In this document: one piece after another, positions 1-52,991 of the stretch
Layout: each line of letters opens with the position of its first letter
How positions within the stretch are numbered: the first letter of the stretch is position 1
Source of the DNA: Anoplopoma fimbria
Taxonomy: Eukaryota > Chordata > Actinopteri > Perciformes > Anoplopomatidae
NCBI RefSeq assembly: GCF_027596085.1
Contig: NC_072449.1
Coordinates: forward strand, 24,154,522-24,218,521
Direction of reading: 5' to 3'
Length of the DNA: 64,000 nt
The notes under the pieces: generated by a model
The model's database searches: none
Told to the model about the DNA's origin: nothing
Seen by the model: the letters and a program-made list of their open reading frames with translations, nothing else
Made by a program: the position numbers and the translations under genes

Positions 1-139
1 AACAGCTCACCCCAAATATGAAAAATACAGAGAGAGAGGCTGTGGCTAGGAGCTATACAGGAATTACACAGTGAACCCATCTCCTCTGACAAAACTGGGC
101 CTGTCTTCAAAGGGGAAGTCATACTAAATATAGATTGAG

Positions 140-161
140 CCTTGGGTATTTATACCCAAGG
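140..161. repeat. Perfect 9-bp inverted repeat
   Basis: Arms ccttgggta (140-148) and tacccaagg (153-161) with a 4-nt spacer ttta. No function is evident; it may be chance or the remnant of a small element. Confidence 0.6.
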
Positions 162-1053
162 TTTGGGCGCTCCCAGCCTATAACTGCAGGGCTGCATAGC
201 CTTGAGCTTGCTCTGTTTTCATTGGGTGCGTCAGAGCTGAGGGGGAAAGCCACAGAGCAACGACGCTAGGAAGACTATGCAGCCAGATTTAACTTATGAG
301 TGGGAGAATCATTTCGAAAAGGACATTGAAATGACTAAAAATCATGTATCAACACATTTAGAAAAAAAATAAAAATAACAGCCTATTACATAATGAAGTG
401 AGATGCAACATGAATGGAGAGTGCAGGAGCACAACAGGACACACACAGCAATGGACTTCATATGATCAGGGCCGTTGTGGCTTCATAGACAGCCTGAGTG
501 TGAGGGAAGTGTGGAGTCTTCAGGGTCTCAAACTGCTACAGAAAACACCGGCTACCTCTTTCCCCTACACTAAGAAAGGTTTTAATGAGCAGCTTCATGT
601 CCCCAGTGGAGATCCATGCTGCCATGAAAGCTGCTCTATTTCTGTTCCTTTTCATCCGGCTCTCCTCCTTCAGACCTGACATTCATTATTCCTTCCATCT
701 CCTTAGAGAGCGAGCAAGGCACTGTAACTTCAACTCTTCCACTTTTTCAAATTTTATTGCTTATCTCCTGTTCAATACAGCAACGGTTCTAATGAATATC
801 ACATTTTATGTTAATTAATTCACTTTTATAGCATCGTTAATACAGATGCCCACTTATTATCTCTTCAGTCTTATTTATATATTTTGATGGACTACTGCCC
901 AAGGGAACAGGTGGAAGGGTATTGACCGTGGTGAATTTTTAAAACAATACATTTGTTCCTACATATCACAGGACATCAATCCGTCTCCCTCACGATATCC
1001 CCTCACTGTAAGCACTTATATTGTTTCCTTTCACTTCATTGATAATAAACCTA

Positions 1054-1292
1054 TTAAAGAAATACTTCCAACATTTTGGGGAAAATGTATACTCAATTCC
1101 TTGCCAAGATTAGTTGGAGAAGATTGAAACCGGTGGATAGAGCCAGGCTAGCTGTTGCCTCCATCTCCCAGTCTTTATGCTCAGCTAAGCTAAAAGGCTG
1201 CTGGCTAGTGTACAGAATGGCAAGAGCGGAATTGATCTCCTTATCTAATTCTCGGCATGAAAGTGTATTTCCCATAATGTCGTGCCATTAAA
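1054..1292. mobile_element. Non-autonomous fold-back (MITE-like) dispersed repeat
   Basis: The left end (ttaaagaaatacttccaaca, then ttttgggg and ccttgccaagattag) and the reverse complement of the right end (cacgacattatgggaaatac, then catgccgagaattagat) are imperfect long inverted copies of each other. Between them lies agccaggctagctgtt followed by ccagtctttatgctcagc and taagctaa. I recognise this as a very common interspersed repeat of percomorph fish genomes. It has no coding capacity. Its formal class is not certain to me. Confidence 0.75.
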
Positions 1293-3336
1293 ATTAAAAT
1301 TTCTTTGAGATATTATACATTGCAGGGATCTTTCTTATTGATTATGTTTCTCTTCATCTCATAAAATTATAATAGAACACGTGACAAGCCCAGTCAAAGA
1401 CCTCAGTAACCTGCGTGTCTATGGCAAGAGTCTGCCTGTAAGGCATGGCCACTTCACATCCCTCTCTCTAGCCCACTGTGTGCTAGAGCATTGAATTTCA
1501 GACCAGTTAAGGCAGTGGCTTGTAACTAGATAAAGGAGGAGAGTGTAGGGGAGGCAGGCAGAGGGCTGCCTTGGTGTCCTATAAATGACATTGTAATTCT
1601 CTGAACATGGGTTTTAGTGTAGTCAGACGCCATTAGGAGAAGAGGGAAAAAGGGAGGTATTTTTGCCACTTTACCCAGCCAAGCATCTCTAATGGTGTGT
1701 GTGCGTGTGTGTGTGTACATAGTCCACTCTGTCTGAAAGACTCCCTCTGCCCCTATTCCCGTCTGCTCAGTCACACAGTGAGACAAAGCCTTTACAAGGA
1801 CCGGCAGTGATGGCAAAAACCCAGCATTAGCACTTGCAACGATATAGTTTCCTTTATGCTTCACTAAGCTGTTGACTCCTTTTCAACAGCACAATATGGC
1901 TACATACCATAGTAGCTATAGTACTTAGAACCCTATATAACTAGAACAAATACTTAATGTATCCATCCAGCATTAATAATTGACATGTAATGAACTGTAA
2001 GCAGTGGGAGCTGAGTGAGCAAAGCATCTCTTGTGATGAAGAGGGACTGTGTACATGTTTTTTCTTAGATGTCGAGTTAGTACATGCAAATAACAGATCA
2101 ATAAAGCAATTAAGACATCAGTCAATCATTAAGTCAAGCGGCAGAGCCCCAGAGAGCATCCAAGTCTGCTTCATGAAATACTCTGCTGCGTAAACCAACC
2201 TGAGAGACTGCCGCTTCGCTCTGAGCTGTTGTGAGAGCTGGTGGTGCTGAAATCTTGTGATTGGTTGTGTGGTATTCTATTAGACAATCCTTCGGCCAAT
2301 CGGTAGTCAGGAATGAAAAGGAGGGCTACAGTGGGGGTTAAAGGGCAAAAATCACAGTGGCATCAGGTGATTGGCAGTTAGCACAAGCACATGCAAACAT
2401 GCAGTTAGAGCATTAAGCAAGCGGGACATATTCGGGATTCATACATTCAACAAGGTGCACATATTCAACCTTTTATACACCTTCTGATTTGTATGCAACA
2501 GACAGTTGCTGGACACATTTGATTTGTTGCTGATTTGAAAAACACAGCGCCAATATTTAAATAAATTTTCACTGAGATAAACGAGTGAATAATGAGGACT
2601 TTAATTCAATATTTGCAGCCCTTCAGAGATGTATAATCATACATAATCATATGTGATCATACTTCTTATAATAATGACAAGGAGAATATGAAATTTTGTT
2701 TTTAAAGATTGGTTGCATTTAAAGGACTATGTAAAAACTATAATTAATCTGTTTTAGACTGTTGGAGAAAAAGATCATAAATATTTATTAGAATACAGTC
2801 GAGGAATGCTTATTAGACCTATAGCGTGAAACTCCACTAGGCTTTTAAAAAATCCTGCATCAAATCCGTGGTAATTAATTTGGATTATTTTCTTAAACAT
2901 TAGTCAAGCTAAAATGGATTGGCAATTACTCTGAAACTGAAGGAGGAGTGGTACTATCATGAAATCCCAGCAAGAAAATGGATGGATGACTTAACTGTAA
3001 AACTCCTTCATGAGATGTTTATTCAACCTTGGAGAGTGACCAAAATGATGTCTGCTGGGGGAAAATGACTCTTTTTTAAGACAACCTCCCTCAAACCACA
3101 GTGGCTTTAGGAAGGCTTCACAGACTTTTGGTGGAAAAGGCTAAACTCCAAATGGCCATCTTGTTCCAACTGTAATTGTGAGGCTTGTGTTCTAGTTTAA
3201 TACACTGTCACAGGATAAGAATAATCTCTAGGGAACGATATCGTACATATTCTATAAACACTTGCTGACCTCACACACGAGGTCAACAGCATCCCCACAA
3301 ATCTCTCTCAGCAAACTGTCTCTTAGAGGAGCTTAC

Positions 3337-41445
<38,109 letters not shown>

Positions 41446-42329
41446 CTGAAGGGGAGAAAAAGAGGAAATGGTTCAGGAGGATTGCAGTTATGTAGCATGA
41501 TACTAAATGCTGAAATGTTAAAATCGACCATTTTTAAAATGTCTTCATATGCATTAAGTTGTGTGCACAACACAGCGTGCATGTATGCCCCGCTTTCATT
41601 GTGGTTATTTAAATTGGATGTGCAGCTTCATCTGACAAGGCAAGTGAAAGCTAATTGGAGCTAATGGAGGTCCCTGTGGAGGTAGCAGAACAAACAGAGA
41701 CAGAATGCCCTGAAGCTTGGTGTCACTCACATGTGAGAGCTCACGGGGTTGCAACACTGCTTCCCTTTGCAAGCATGTAGACATGCACACACTAGCACAC
41801 AAACCAGATACGTGCTAATGCACAAAAATAAAAAAGACAGAGGGTGGTCTGATGAACAACTGCGGCCTTGTATCTAATCACCCTCAGGTAGACTTTTCAT
41901 CACAGAAATAGCCTCTCGCCCAGCATAATGTTCAGCAAAACACACAACACCGGCTCATTATCAAACAAGGAGAGCTGCTGTCACACACAAACATAAAAAA
42001 CATGGAAGCACAAACATACTTAACTACCAGGACACGACTTCCATACCAATGAGTGAACATACATAATACCTAATGTAGTAAAAGGGGACAATCTGGGGGT
42101 CACGCTGGCTCTCTCCTGCTGTTTGTACTCAAACAGCTCTCTCTCCATTTGATCTACAATAAATCTAATCTTTGGAGTAGCACTTTAGGAATTTCAGCTT
42201 CAGCGGTGTCCACCCATGCGCCAGCAAGGGACACATGATTCCTCTGAAGGATAAAAGGGCTGAGCTTATTGGGGGGATGTTTGAAGATGCTTGAGGAGGG
42301 CTAAATTAAGGGCAGCGCCACAGGTCCTT

Positions 42330-42337
42330 ATGCAAAT
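42330..42337 (+). promoter_or_regulatory. POU octamer ATGCAAAT
   Basis: Exact octamer in the long intron. Single octamers occur by chance, so support for regulatory function is weak. Confidence 0.2.
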
Positions 42338-43102
42338 TCCACGTAGCAGTGGGGACAATTGTGGGGAGGGCCAGGATTATAAGAGGGGATAACTGGTCCC
42401 TGCGCTCCACGCTTCTCTCATCCTTTCATTCAATCTCCTTACCCCCTCTACAGAAAGCCGCTCAGCCATTGTCTTCTTATTTATTTATTTAGACCAAGGG
42501 GAAGAAGGGCGGAGGAAGAGAGGATGCTTTCAACCCAATTATCCTGGGGATGCACAGGGGTATAGAGTGGGACTTTTGTGTGACATGAATTCAAATGAAA
42601 CCTTTACACAGGGGTAATAGGGGAGAATACAGAAGAGGTAAAGGTTTTCTCTCTCTAATGCAGGGCTGTCCTATAAGAGCTAAGGTAATTAGCCAGATCC
42701 AGCGTGGTGGACCCCCTGGCCAGGGTGGGCATAGCAGCAGCCACCACCGCTGGGCTCTGTATTTGCATTACAAACAGGAGTCCTGCAGTTTAACATCATA
42801 GCCAGGTTTGGACCATACACAGCCTGTTGTTTTCAAGATCGCACTGGATTTAATTGCTCCTTTCCATTCATTGCTGATAGCACCCATGGGATTTTGTCAG
42901 AATCAATTTCCTTTGAAACGGAACAGTGACAAAAGAAACACACGTTAGGTGCATCATTAAGGCGCATGTGCCATGCAGTCTAATCTGATCTAAAACTGCA
43001 CGGAACGTCACAGTAAATGCATCCCTACCCGGCAATCTAAATAAAACATAAAATGTGGTGACAGAAAAATAAAAAGGGAGCTAGCCACACGATCCAGCAA
43101 AT

Positions 43103-43211
<109 letters not shown>

Positions 43212-43358
43212 ACACTTGTTGAGGATGGGATTAAACATTGTGTTGTAAACAGCTACAAGCACGCAAACACTCTGAACAGACATATTTACTAAGTAAATGA
43301 TGGGATGGGCCAACCCAAATACACTCTAGTACACTATCTAATCCTAACCACGAGGTCA

Positions 43359-43467
<109 letters not shown>

Positions 43468-44282
43468 TATTAAATATTAATTCACCATTGCTGTATTACA
43501 GTATGAACATGTATCTCTTGTTGCCTGCAGGCACCTCTGTGGGCTGAACTACCATTTGTGAGGAATCATAAGGCAAGTGATTGCTTTTATATAAGAATCA
43601 CAACATGACTGTTTTCTCTGTTAATCTATGTGAGGTGCATCTGATATGTGCGTATCATTAAGTGGGTCTGGTGTATTTGCTGTCAGAAACTGAACACCGG
43701 CTCCAACTCTGAGGCCCTGTAGGCATTCAGACCCAAATCAGCCGACAGATGTAAGGTAATTGCCTTTCTATCCCCCTGTAACACTCAGCTCTTCTTCCAC
43801 TGAAAACATCTCACCTCCCATGGAGTTCCAGCCGGCCCCAAACTCTGCCGTCTTGCTTACTTGCTTATTAATATGTATATATTTCAACATTTACACCCTT
43901 CTGCTACATCTGTCAATCCGGCTGTGGGCTAAAAAGAACCCATAACTGAATAATAATAATCTGCCTTTGCCTCTCAAATTTATTATTTATTTATTTCCCA
44001 AATATCAGAGGAGTGGGCTGACTTGAATGAAGGAGCATCAGGCAGGGGGCAAAGCATGGTAAATTTGCAGCTCTTTCAGCTGGCACAGTTTCAACACCTT
44101 GAACTTATGGGGAAGGGAGTCAGCTTGCAGTGTGCAACTGTGAAACAGCCAAGGGGTTGAGAGTGGAGGTCTTTGCCAAAATAGAAACACAAAGGGAGAC
44201 ACCCACGCAGTTACTTTGTAAACCAGGTTGTCCTACATTGGCAGGGGAGGCCTATGCCAGTATCCATTAGGGAGGTCCGCCT

Positions 44283-44305
44283 GTGTGTGTGTGTGTGTGT
44301 GTGTG
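44283..44305. repeat. Short (GT)n run
   Basis: About 11 GT units in the long intron. Confidence 0.85.
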
Positions 44306-47300
44306 TTCTGACCTAAGATAGAGTCGGCACACAAAAAAATCCTCCGGATGCAGATACATGACAGCACAAACACCCGGCATCATAGCATAGAGGTGGCAGG
44401 GCAAGGACATGTGAGGAGAGATATTTTGCACAGTGCACCCTTTTCTCCCACCCAAGATATTACTCACGGGAGGGTGACACCGCTTGTCGGTAAGATTAGT
44501 GGGGAGCCTTGACTGAAGCGTCCAGCCTGCATACTGAGATAAGTGCTGATAAATGCATTCACCTACAGGAGTGTACCTAGCTTCGGTTCACAAAGGTTGC
44601 GCTCACGCCACAACACCACCACAGACTCAAGTCCTCCGTTTTGACATTCACATCACTCTGAGAGACATTCACTACACACTCCAAAATACGTATACACAAA
44701 CCTGACAAACAGTGAAATGTTTCTTAAAAGCTGCAGGGCTTGGTATCTTTTTGTAATACTGCAAATGCGGATGTTTGTGTATGTGTGCGTGGTTGTTATT
44801 ACATTTCCCTCCCTATTTACTGCCGTGAAAGACCCTCCGTGCTTTCACATATATATACTCCTGGGTCAGGGGCTAAGAAACACAGAGAGAGATTACAACA
44901 GCTAGAAGCCCAGGGCCATACCCTGGCACCCAGGCCCACCACCTTCTACCCACACTCTGATTAGAAAATAAAACCATGCACACACACACACACAACCTCG
45001 GAGAGCTGTAGAGAGGTTGCTCCGAGCTATAATATCATTTCGTTCGAGTGCTTTTTTTGCGCTTCATCCGGCAAAGTGCTATTACAATACTGCCATTTTC
45101 AATTCCACCCTTAGAGAAGAGAGACAATATATATGTCACTTGACAAAACATACCAAATCCACTCTATGTGCTGTCATTGCTGTTTTGTATTACTGTTGAC
45201 GCTGAAGGCAGGAGAGGAATAATGCCACACTATATATTACTAAACCGTGAAAGGAGATGTGCACCATTTGTCTGGATGCAAGCTGTTTCTCCGGGTCTGA
45301 CTCGCTCATTTGCCCTCCCACCGACTAGAGCTAACCTTTGCCCCTCCATCCAGATGCAGAAATTACCCCCTCAGCAGGCAGGCAAGCAGCAGGTTCACAC
45401 ATATCCCCTATATTCCTCCACTGAGGGGTTGCAGGTCAGACCAGAGAAACAGCTGCACAAATATGGCCGGCTGGCGGTGCCCAAGGCTGTTCCTCCTCGG
45501 AGAACTGAGACTCTCATCATTAGCACAACTCATCAGCATCTCTCTCTGTCTGTCTCATTCTCTCATATCCCCATCAGAGGTCATTCTCTGTCTTTCTTTT
45601 TCTCCTATCTTCTCAGTTCATTTTCCCCCCAATTCCACAGCGTTGTCCCATGCGTTGAGTGCTTGTCAGGGCTTTCTCTGCACAGACTGCAGATGAGGTT
45701 TTGCAGATGAAGCCATATGCATGCAGACCCAATCATTCCCTGTAGACCATGGCCAAGCCCGATATGATCTCCACCACCATTCTCGCTATCTGCTAATCCT
45801 GATCCAAGGGGTTGTAAATAACACTGTCACTTTCACAGATAAGATGCAGGAAATATGGAAAAGAGTGGAGGTAAAGAGAATCATATGGTTGGCGGCGATA
45901 CCATAGTGGGGGGAAATAGCAGGTGGCGATATCATATGAAATGTGCATCTTTAATAGAGCCTTGGATGGAAGAAAAGAGACAGAGCGTGTGTGCTCTGGT
46001 GAGAACGCTGAGAGAAAAAGAGGTGAGGCATCACACAACACAACAGGGGATGAGGAGAGGATGCCTGATCAAGGTCAGACTGAAGAGTTGGTGAGGAGTA
46101 CAAAGGTGCTGAATAAATGGGGCTGACTGGATACGAACGGAGTGCATTCCATCAAACTCGTACCACATATTGTGCTTCCACCTCTGATTAAGTAGACAAG
46201 CCTAAACAAACATCCTGATATAAACAGCAGACGCATTCAAAGCTAATTTTTTCAAGCAGCACCTCTAATTTGGCCTACCAAGCCCCTGGGCAGCACAATA
46301 ATGACATTGGGACCACAGTGGGCGATTCTTCTGGCCGATCCAGGAAATAATGTGTGGTGTCGCTCCTGAGAAATAATATAATTAACTGTTAATGAACCTC
46401 TTTCCCTTAACAATACCAATACACACATACATACATACACATTCTCTCTCTCACACACGCACACAAACACACAATTCAATTTAGCCTAATCCATGCTTTA
46501 TGGTAATGTATAGCTCATTAAAATGTTAGTTAAAAACTCATTAAAATTCACTTGAAGAAGTAATGGCTTCATTACAGTAATATGCTGAAAAGCAAAGAAA
46601 AAGACAAGGACAAGGAGAAGAAAGAGAGCATAGAGCGACAGCTTTCTAATCACTTAATTGTCTCTAAAATGGAATACATTTGCATAATAAATAACGATGT
46701 GCTGTATCCTCCATTCTATCTCTTTTTTTTTTTTCATTCTCATAGCACTCTGTAATTAACCGCTACAATTAAAGTTGCATTTTTACCCTAAAAATGATTT
46801 TGGTGGCCATTCCAGTTTTTATTCTGTTGTCTTGTTTATGGTCATGAATGTGTTTGCGGGGCTTGGCAGATGCAGACAGTGCGTCTAAACTGGAGCTGGC
46901 TGATACTGACGAACAATGTGCCCATGGGTCTTTGTGCCGGCTCTGATAAGGCATGATGTTGTGCTGATGCTTGTGCTCAGTCCAGAATGGACACTTTACA
47001 GCCGGAAGGGGGAGTAAGACGTGAAGGGAGGAGAAGAAGGGGAGGAGGGGGTTGTAGATGAGAGTGGGATTGATTTCCTGCCAATTCCAGCACAGAGACA
47101 GCACAGACAGGGGTAGTGAGGCATCATGATGGAGCAGGTGGGTCTGCTTCCTGCGTCGGGTAAAGGAAGAGGGGAGAGGAAGTAAAGTGAGAAGAAGAAG
47201 AGGAGAGGAAGTAGTGCACTCAGGCAGACAGGCAAATGTCTCCTGTTAATGTCTTCTCTCTTGGTCTCTTATTGCATCAGTCCCATCTAAACATGACAGA

Positions 47301-48613
47301 TAATATGGTTTGGAGCTGCTGGAGTTTTATGAGTTAGAGTGTTATAATGGCAGAGTAAGCATATTGAGAGATGGATAGTGTGCCATGTTTGAAACATCTG
47401 AACATATAGAGAGCAGCAGGAAAAGCTGCTCACTTTACGTCTTGTTGAAACTGGAGGTTTTGATTCTTCTGTAAAAGTGTTGGTAAATTGAACTCTAGTC
47501 GTCTCTGGGTCTCTTACTATGGGGAGACTTAGGCAGACAAGTCACTTTGAAAAAGCATTATGTAACACATTTGAAGTAGGCTAAATACATAGGACTCTCA
47601 TTAACTTTGGCTTTTTGTTCATGAGTTACCAAACAGCTGGACTCTAATAAGAGGGGATTCTTTAAGAGATGGCTTAAAACAAACCAAACTTGCAATCATG
47701 AGTAATCCCACTACCTCATCTCTGGCACTGACGTTACATACTCTCATTGTTACCAGCAGCGACAGCGACGCTGGTATTGTTTTCACCTTGTGAGTCTGTG
47801 TGTGAGTCATCAAGGCCAACTGCGGTACTGGAGACACCTGCTGTAGCAGACACTACCACAGAGCAGTTTTGAGTACTTTTCCAGCTGTTTATATTTCGAT
47901 CTGTCTGTGGACGGATTTTGTCACAGTGATAGCGTTGCAGCCGTGCAAGATGCAGTCTTGAAACTTTACAGGCGTGTAAGATCAAATGATATCCCCATAT
48001 GTATTTGGTCCAGAGGAACCCTCAGGTCTTGGAAAACTAAAGACATACAAGTTACTATGTCTTCAACCTTTTTCCCTAATTAGTAAAACACATTTTCTGT
48101 AAATACAGAACAAAATACCAACTTTACATCTGCCATCTTATTTACCTTCTAAATCACCTAAGAAAATGTCTCAATATGTCATTATAGGGAAAAACCTCTA
48201 GACAACCTTGTATTGTGTAGGCCTTATGCCAATAAAAAGCTCTTAAAAAATAAAATCTCATTAGTTTCCATCCTCACCCCCTCTCCCTCTCACCCACAGT
48301 GTTATATTGAACATGTATAACCCCCAATAGTTTCCTCATGTAGCCATTCAAGTTTAACAGATGTCACACGTCCAGCTGTGACACACTGTCGCATTAGAAG
48401 AGTTACTCTGAAAACAGGAAATTACCTAGATCTGAAAAACAAAGTCAAGTAAAATGCTGTTTGTTTGTCTGTGTGTGTCTTCAGCATATTGGTGTGAGCT
48501 GTGGCCTAATGACATTGAGGTAGCGACCTTCCACAGGGAAAGATAATCCCAGGGATGCTGCTGAACTGTATCCAGGCTGGGAGAGCAGAGCTGGAATCCC
48601 TCTGAGACTGCAC

Positions 48614-48760
<147 letters not shown>

Positions 48761-50941
48761 ACAGAAGCTAAGTCGACAATCCGGTGTGGCACACTTACAC
48801 AGGCATCTCTGGTTAAAATGAAACCCCTGCAGTCAAGTTCTGCAGTCCACTGTGCGAATCTTCATATAATCTTTAATAGCTTCCCCCTTTTTCTTTATGT
48901 CGGCCTATTTGCTGCAGCTCGTTCTGTGTGTCTATTTTATTGTTTTGGTCTATAATTGGATTGGCAGTAACGGTGAGCAGAGAGCCGTTAAGATCTTGTA
49001 AAAGGTGTCACTCTGCTATGGCAGCCCTGTTTTAATTAAGCTTTCGGCGGGAGTAGAGCAGCTTTTATCTAGCACGGTGTGATGAGCCCCAAGTGCAAGT
49101 GTGCTCCACGGCGTAGTGCAGGACAGAGAGGAAGAGGAAAGTGTTCACAACAGCTGTATACAGCACAGTTTACTGGACGCAGCCTCCCTCCCTAGACACC
49201 AATCTGCATGCCTGGACCAAGAAGATACTGGGAGACATCATAAAATTTCAGTGTGTTCGTGTGCACGTATACCATTACTGTGTCTCCTTGTGCTCATTGT
49301 GACAGAGCCCCACCCATCAGCGGTGTGCAGTCATGTGTGTATTGGTGCAGATGCAGAGCCGGCCCCACAACATGGCAGCAGAAAATGGGCACAAACAAGA
49401 ATCTAAATGAACACAACACTGAACTAAACTAATCCTACTTTACTTTAGAGCTGCCTGTGTGCTTTTGTGTGTGTGTGTGTGTGTGGATCTGAATGTCAGG
49501 CTGATGCTGTAGGCAGTGCTGTACGTGGCATAATGATTAGAGCGCTGTTCATCACAGTTCTTGCCTGTTCCCCCCTCCTCAATCCTCCTAATGGCCTCCT
49601 CAGATCACCTTTCCTTCAATCAATACGGCCTGAAAGGAAGAATCCCACACCTAAGGACACTTTGCTCGCCCACGTAGATCACAGGAGACACATTTTACAT
49701 ATCAGGAATCATCTGCCGGTTCTGGATCAGAACCTTACAGAGGACTTTGAACCAGTGCTGATATCCATCAAATGTAAAGGTCTGACCATTTTCCAGGTGG
49801 GTGGTTTGGGCGGGGGGGTTGATACAGTTAAGATTTGTGAGCAGAAGAAGGCTGAGGTCTGTCAGTGTGGCGAACAGAAAGCAGGCAGCAGATTGAGGCG
49901 GGGTGTTAAATCACATGCAGCCCAGATGCGAAGACATTCAAAGAGATTTATTGATCACTTTATAGATCTCAACTCTTGAGGTAGAGCAATTTTTTTACTG
50001 GTTACGGACATGACCTTTACAGCAGCCTCACCCATGGATAGGGATTATTTTCCTACCTCGTCTCCATGACCCAGTGTTTATACGTGTGAGCTGTTTATGA
50101 TCGAGGAGGACGAAGCAATTCAACATTTAGTCAGAGCGTGCATCTGAAAGATCCCCCCCTCTGAACAGCCAGCGCCACTATCATCCTGAAGATGTGCTAT
50201 ATACTTTACGTGTGTCTGCTGGAGCGTGATTGAATGCTGCACATAACATCTAAATACTTGGAATAAATTGTAGCGGTGCTGCTGCCTGCTCAGCAAATCA
50301 CTGCTACATTAGGCTCACCTCAGTAGCACACATTCATACACACACAAATTACAACTTCAGGTGTCTGTGCTGCAGAGTATGTCAGTTTGCATGGGAAGCA
50401 GACGCCCCAACACACGTCAGAGCAATGCACCAACAGCACTAATAACACACTGATCAATCTACGCTGCACTGAAATATCAGGAGTCCATGGCTCAGATAAA
50501 TAAAATAAATAATACAACATACATGCATGCACAGAAGATACAGAGTATTTACTGTATAGCTGATTTACATGCTTGTGCGTTAACATGCCTTGCTGAACAC
50601 TTCAGCATGTGAGTGGAAGTGCTCTGACATTAACTATCTCAGCAGAGCATTTAAATGATTCGTTGAAGCTATAGCTTCTCTGGCGTCATTCCGGTTGCTT
50701 TTTTCCCAATCCATTTCGTGTTAACTGCATTACAGAGGAGTAATTGTGTTAGTTCCATCTGTAATCAGCTTACTGCCTCAGTGCAGCTGGATATACCTGT
50801 ACACCAGGCTTATGTAACCTGCGTGCTAATGAGGGGAATTTTATTCATTTCAGGGCATGGAGCGAAAATCCAGGATACTGGCTCAGGTAATCTGGGCTGC
50901 TGGAACCGCCAGTCTGTATGTAACAGCCCTGGTGTGTGTGA

Positions 50942-50943
<2 letters not shown>

Positions 50944-51013
<70 letters not shown>
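50944..51013. repeat. (GT)n microsatellite, about 35 units
   Basis: Uninterrupted GT run in the long intron, opposite in sense to the CA runs at 43105-48757. Confidence 0.96.
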
Positions 51014-51014
<1 letters not shown>

Positions 51015-51148
51015 TCAATCCATGCTCATATTATCATGCAAATGGAAAACAATCTGAAACACACCACTGGCTGCCATGCTCAGGATCTGTGCAGAGTGCT
51101 GTGTCTAAACCATTACTGCTCTGCCCCTCAGTTCCCCACCCCCTGCAT

Positions 51149-51168
51149 TTTTTTTTTTTTTTTTTTTT
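51149..51168. repeat. Poly-T run
   Basis: About 20 T bases, read as poly-A on the robo2 strand. No retroposon body was recognised next to it. Confidence 0.7.
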
Positions 51169-51544
51169 GGGAAGTTCTCCATTTCTTTCCTCCTTGTTTA
51201 TCCCATTCCCCCTTAAATCGTATAAGGCAGCATGTCTCATATGCAGATTAAACCGTATTATTTTCATACTGTGTTGCTACGGCAAACGTGTCCAAAACAT
51301 CTCTGTAGGCTGAGGTTAATCATTTAGGCAAAGGAACAAAGTTAATGAGGCAACTTCTAATCCGAGGCTATTTGGAGTTCCGTCAACAGTATTGACTGCG
51401 CTGCAGATGGGATAAGATATCGTTGGAGGGCACCGATGACCTACATAGCAAGGACAAGACAGTGGCTCAACAGCAGCACAGCACAGTGATCCCACAGCTC
51501 TCCAGGGCACAGATTCTGCAGCAAAGACCCAACGCTAAAAAGAC

Positions 51545-51546
<2 letters not shown>

Positions 51547-51602
<56 letters not shown>
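51547..51602. repeat. (GT)n microsatellite, about 28 units
   Basis: Uninterrupted GT run followed by GCGCGC. Confidence 0.95.
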
Positions 51603-51610
<8 letters not shown>

Positions 51611-52991
51611 GGCAAGCATTTCCACGTCCACCCACACAGTGTCCCTTATCTTTACAGTCCCCATCTTTTATATCACCCAGCAGAAGGATCCAGTGTGCGA
51701 CCAGCTATATACTGCTATTACCACTAGCTGCTGTGCAACAAACAATCAATACTGATTTCACCTTGCAATTAGCTAATAATTCAAAGAGCCAGAACTACTG
51801 AGCCAGAACTCCTGAAGATAGACGGTGGGGAGGGGGTGGAGTGGGTATAGCTGTGGTCTGACACGTGTCTGCTGTGAATGATGCTCATGTGAGAAGATAA
51901 AACCAAGTGTGTTTCAACCACAGAGAACATTAAGGGCATTAAGGGACATTTGCTGATATCAGCTTTATTACTCTACTATGATTAGGATGCAGACAAACGT
52001 GATGTAGACCTGAAGTGGTCATTTGGAATCTATATTTGAGGAAAGCTTTATTTCTTTGAATAATTTCCAATATTATTATTAATTAAAGAGAGTAATACTT
52101 GTCCTAATCATTTCCAATAAGTAATTTGGTACAAATTGCCAAAAAAAAGTGCCAATGATTCAATTGATTCCAAGTATTCAACATATTTGGACAATTAAGT
52201 CTACAATAACAAATCAACAATTAACTAAAACTTGGATTCAAATCGTGAGTTCCCTGTTAACATATTTCTTCCTAAGAAATTATTAAGAAATTACAGAATG
52301 TCCTATTTATTTTAACTTAAAATCAACAATACATTATTTGAACTAGAAACTATGTCTACTACTCCTAAGGATAATCCCTTTTACAGTAAACTTAGCCTTT
52401 GAACCGTCCGGAAATCAGTTCAATTCTGAAGACAACTCCATCTAACGCTTGGATCAAAGGTGACTATCTTGCCATTTAAGACACAAGGCACTTTTTTTTT
52501 CTTTGATTAATTCCAGGTCCTTGAAAGGTCACTGTGATACGATGACATTTGAAATCGTCATGTCTAACCCCAGAAAGCGGGGCGTTGGGGAGCCATTAGG
52601 AGGGACTGTAGATGGGGTGGACATTTAGTTCGGCTGCAGACAACACTTGAGCTGTTTTTCTTGCCTCTGCTGGAATCCCTGATTGCACACAGTCACTGCA
52701 CCCTCAGATCAGTGGGGGTGGTTGACACACATATCTACGATACAGGCACACGCATACAGACCCTAACTCTCTCTCTCTCACACACATACACACACACTGA
52801 TGCTATAAACCCCCTGTATGTCTGAACACAGAAACAACCAGACCCACTGTCCCCTGGGTAATGAGAGAGCATTGTGAGACTGTGGTTGCTGTAAAACCCA
52901 ATTAGTGTGTGTGGTTTTATCAGTTCTCTCAGTTAGAGCCACACATACAGATAACAGCTTCCACGAGATTGCGTTTTGCATGCCTGGTGAT

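Larger units (their letters stand above)
1..3336 (-). other. robo2 intron, downstream end of window (incomplete)
   Basis: No exon or independent gene was recognised. The next robo2 exon would be expected to begin a lysine-rich tail segment, and no such open frame with splice sites is visible here. It holds a small perfect hairpin (140-161) and a fold-back dispersed repeat (about 1054-1292). The rest is AT-rich unique-looking sequence. Confidence 0.8.

Noticed and set aside
1526..1864. 112-residue minus-strand open frame
   Set aside because: No similarity to the expected lysine- and proline-rich Robo2 tail, and no convincing splice boundaries.
45168..45710. 180-residue plus-strand open frame overlapping a second open frame of 128 residues
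   Set aside because: Both frames are open only because the region is poor in stops. The peptides show no domain, the start context is not supported, and no promoter or splice signals were seen.
49467..49979. 170-residue plus-strand open frame
   Set aside because: It starts in a GT repeat and gives a peptide without recognisable domains; most likely chance.
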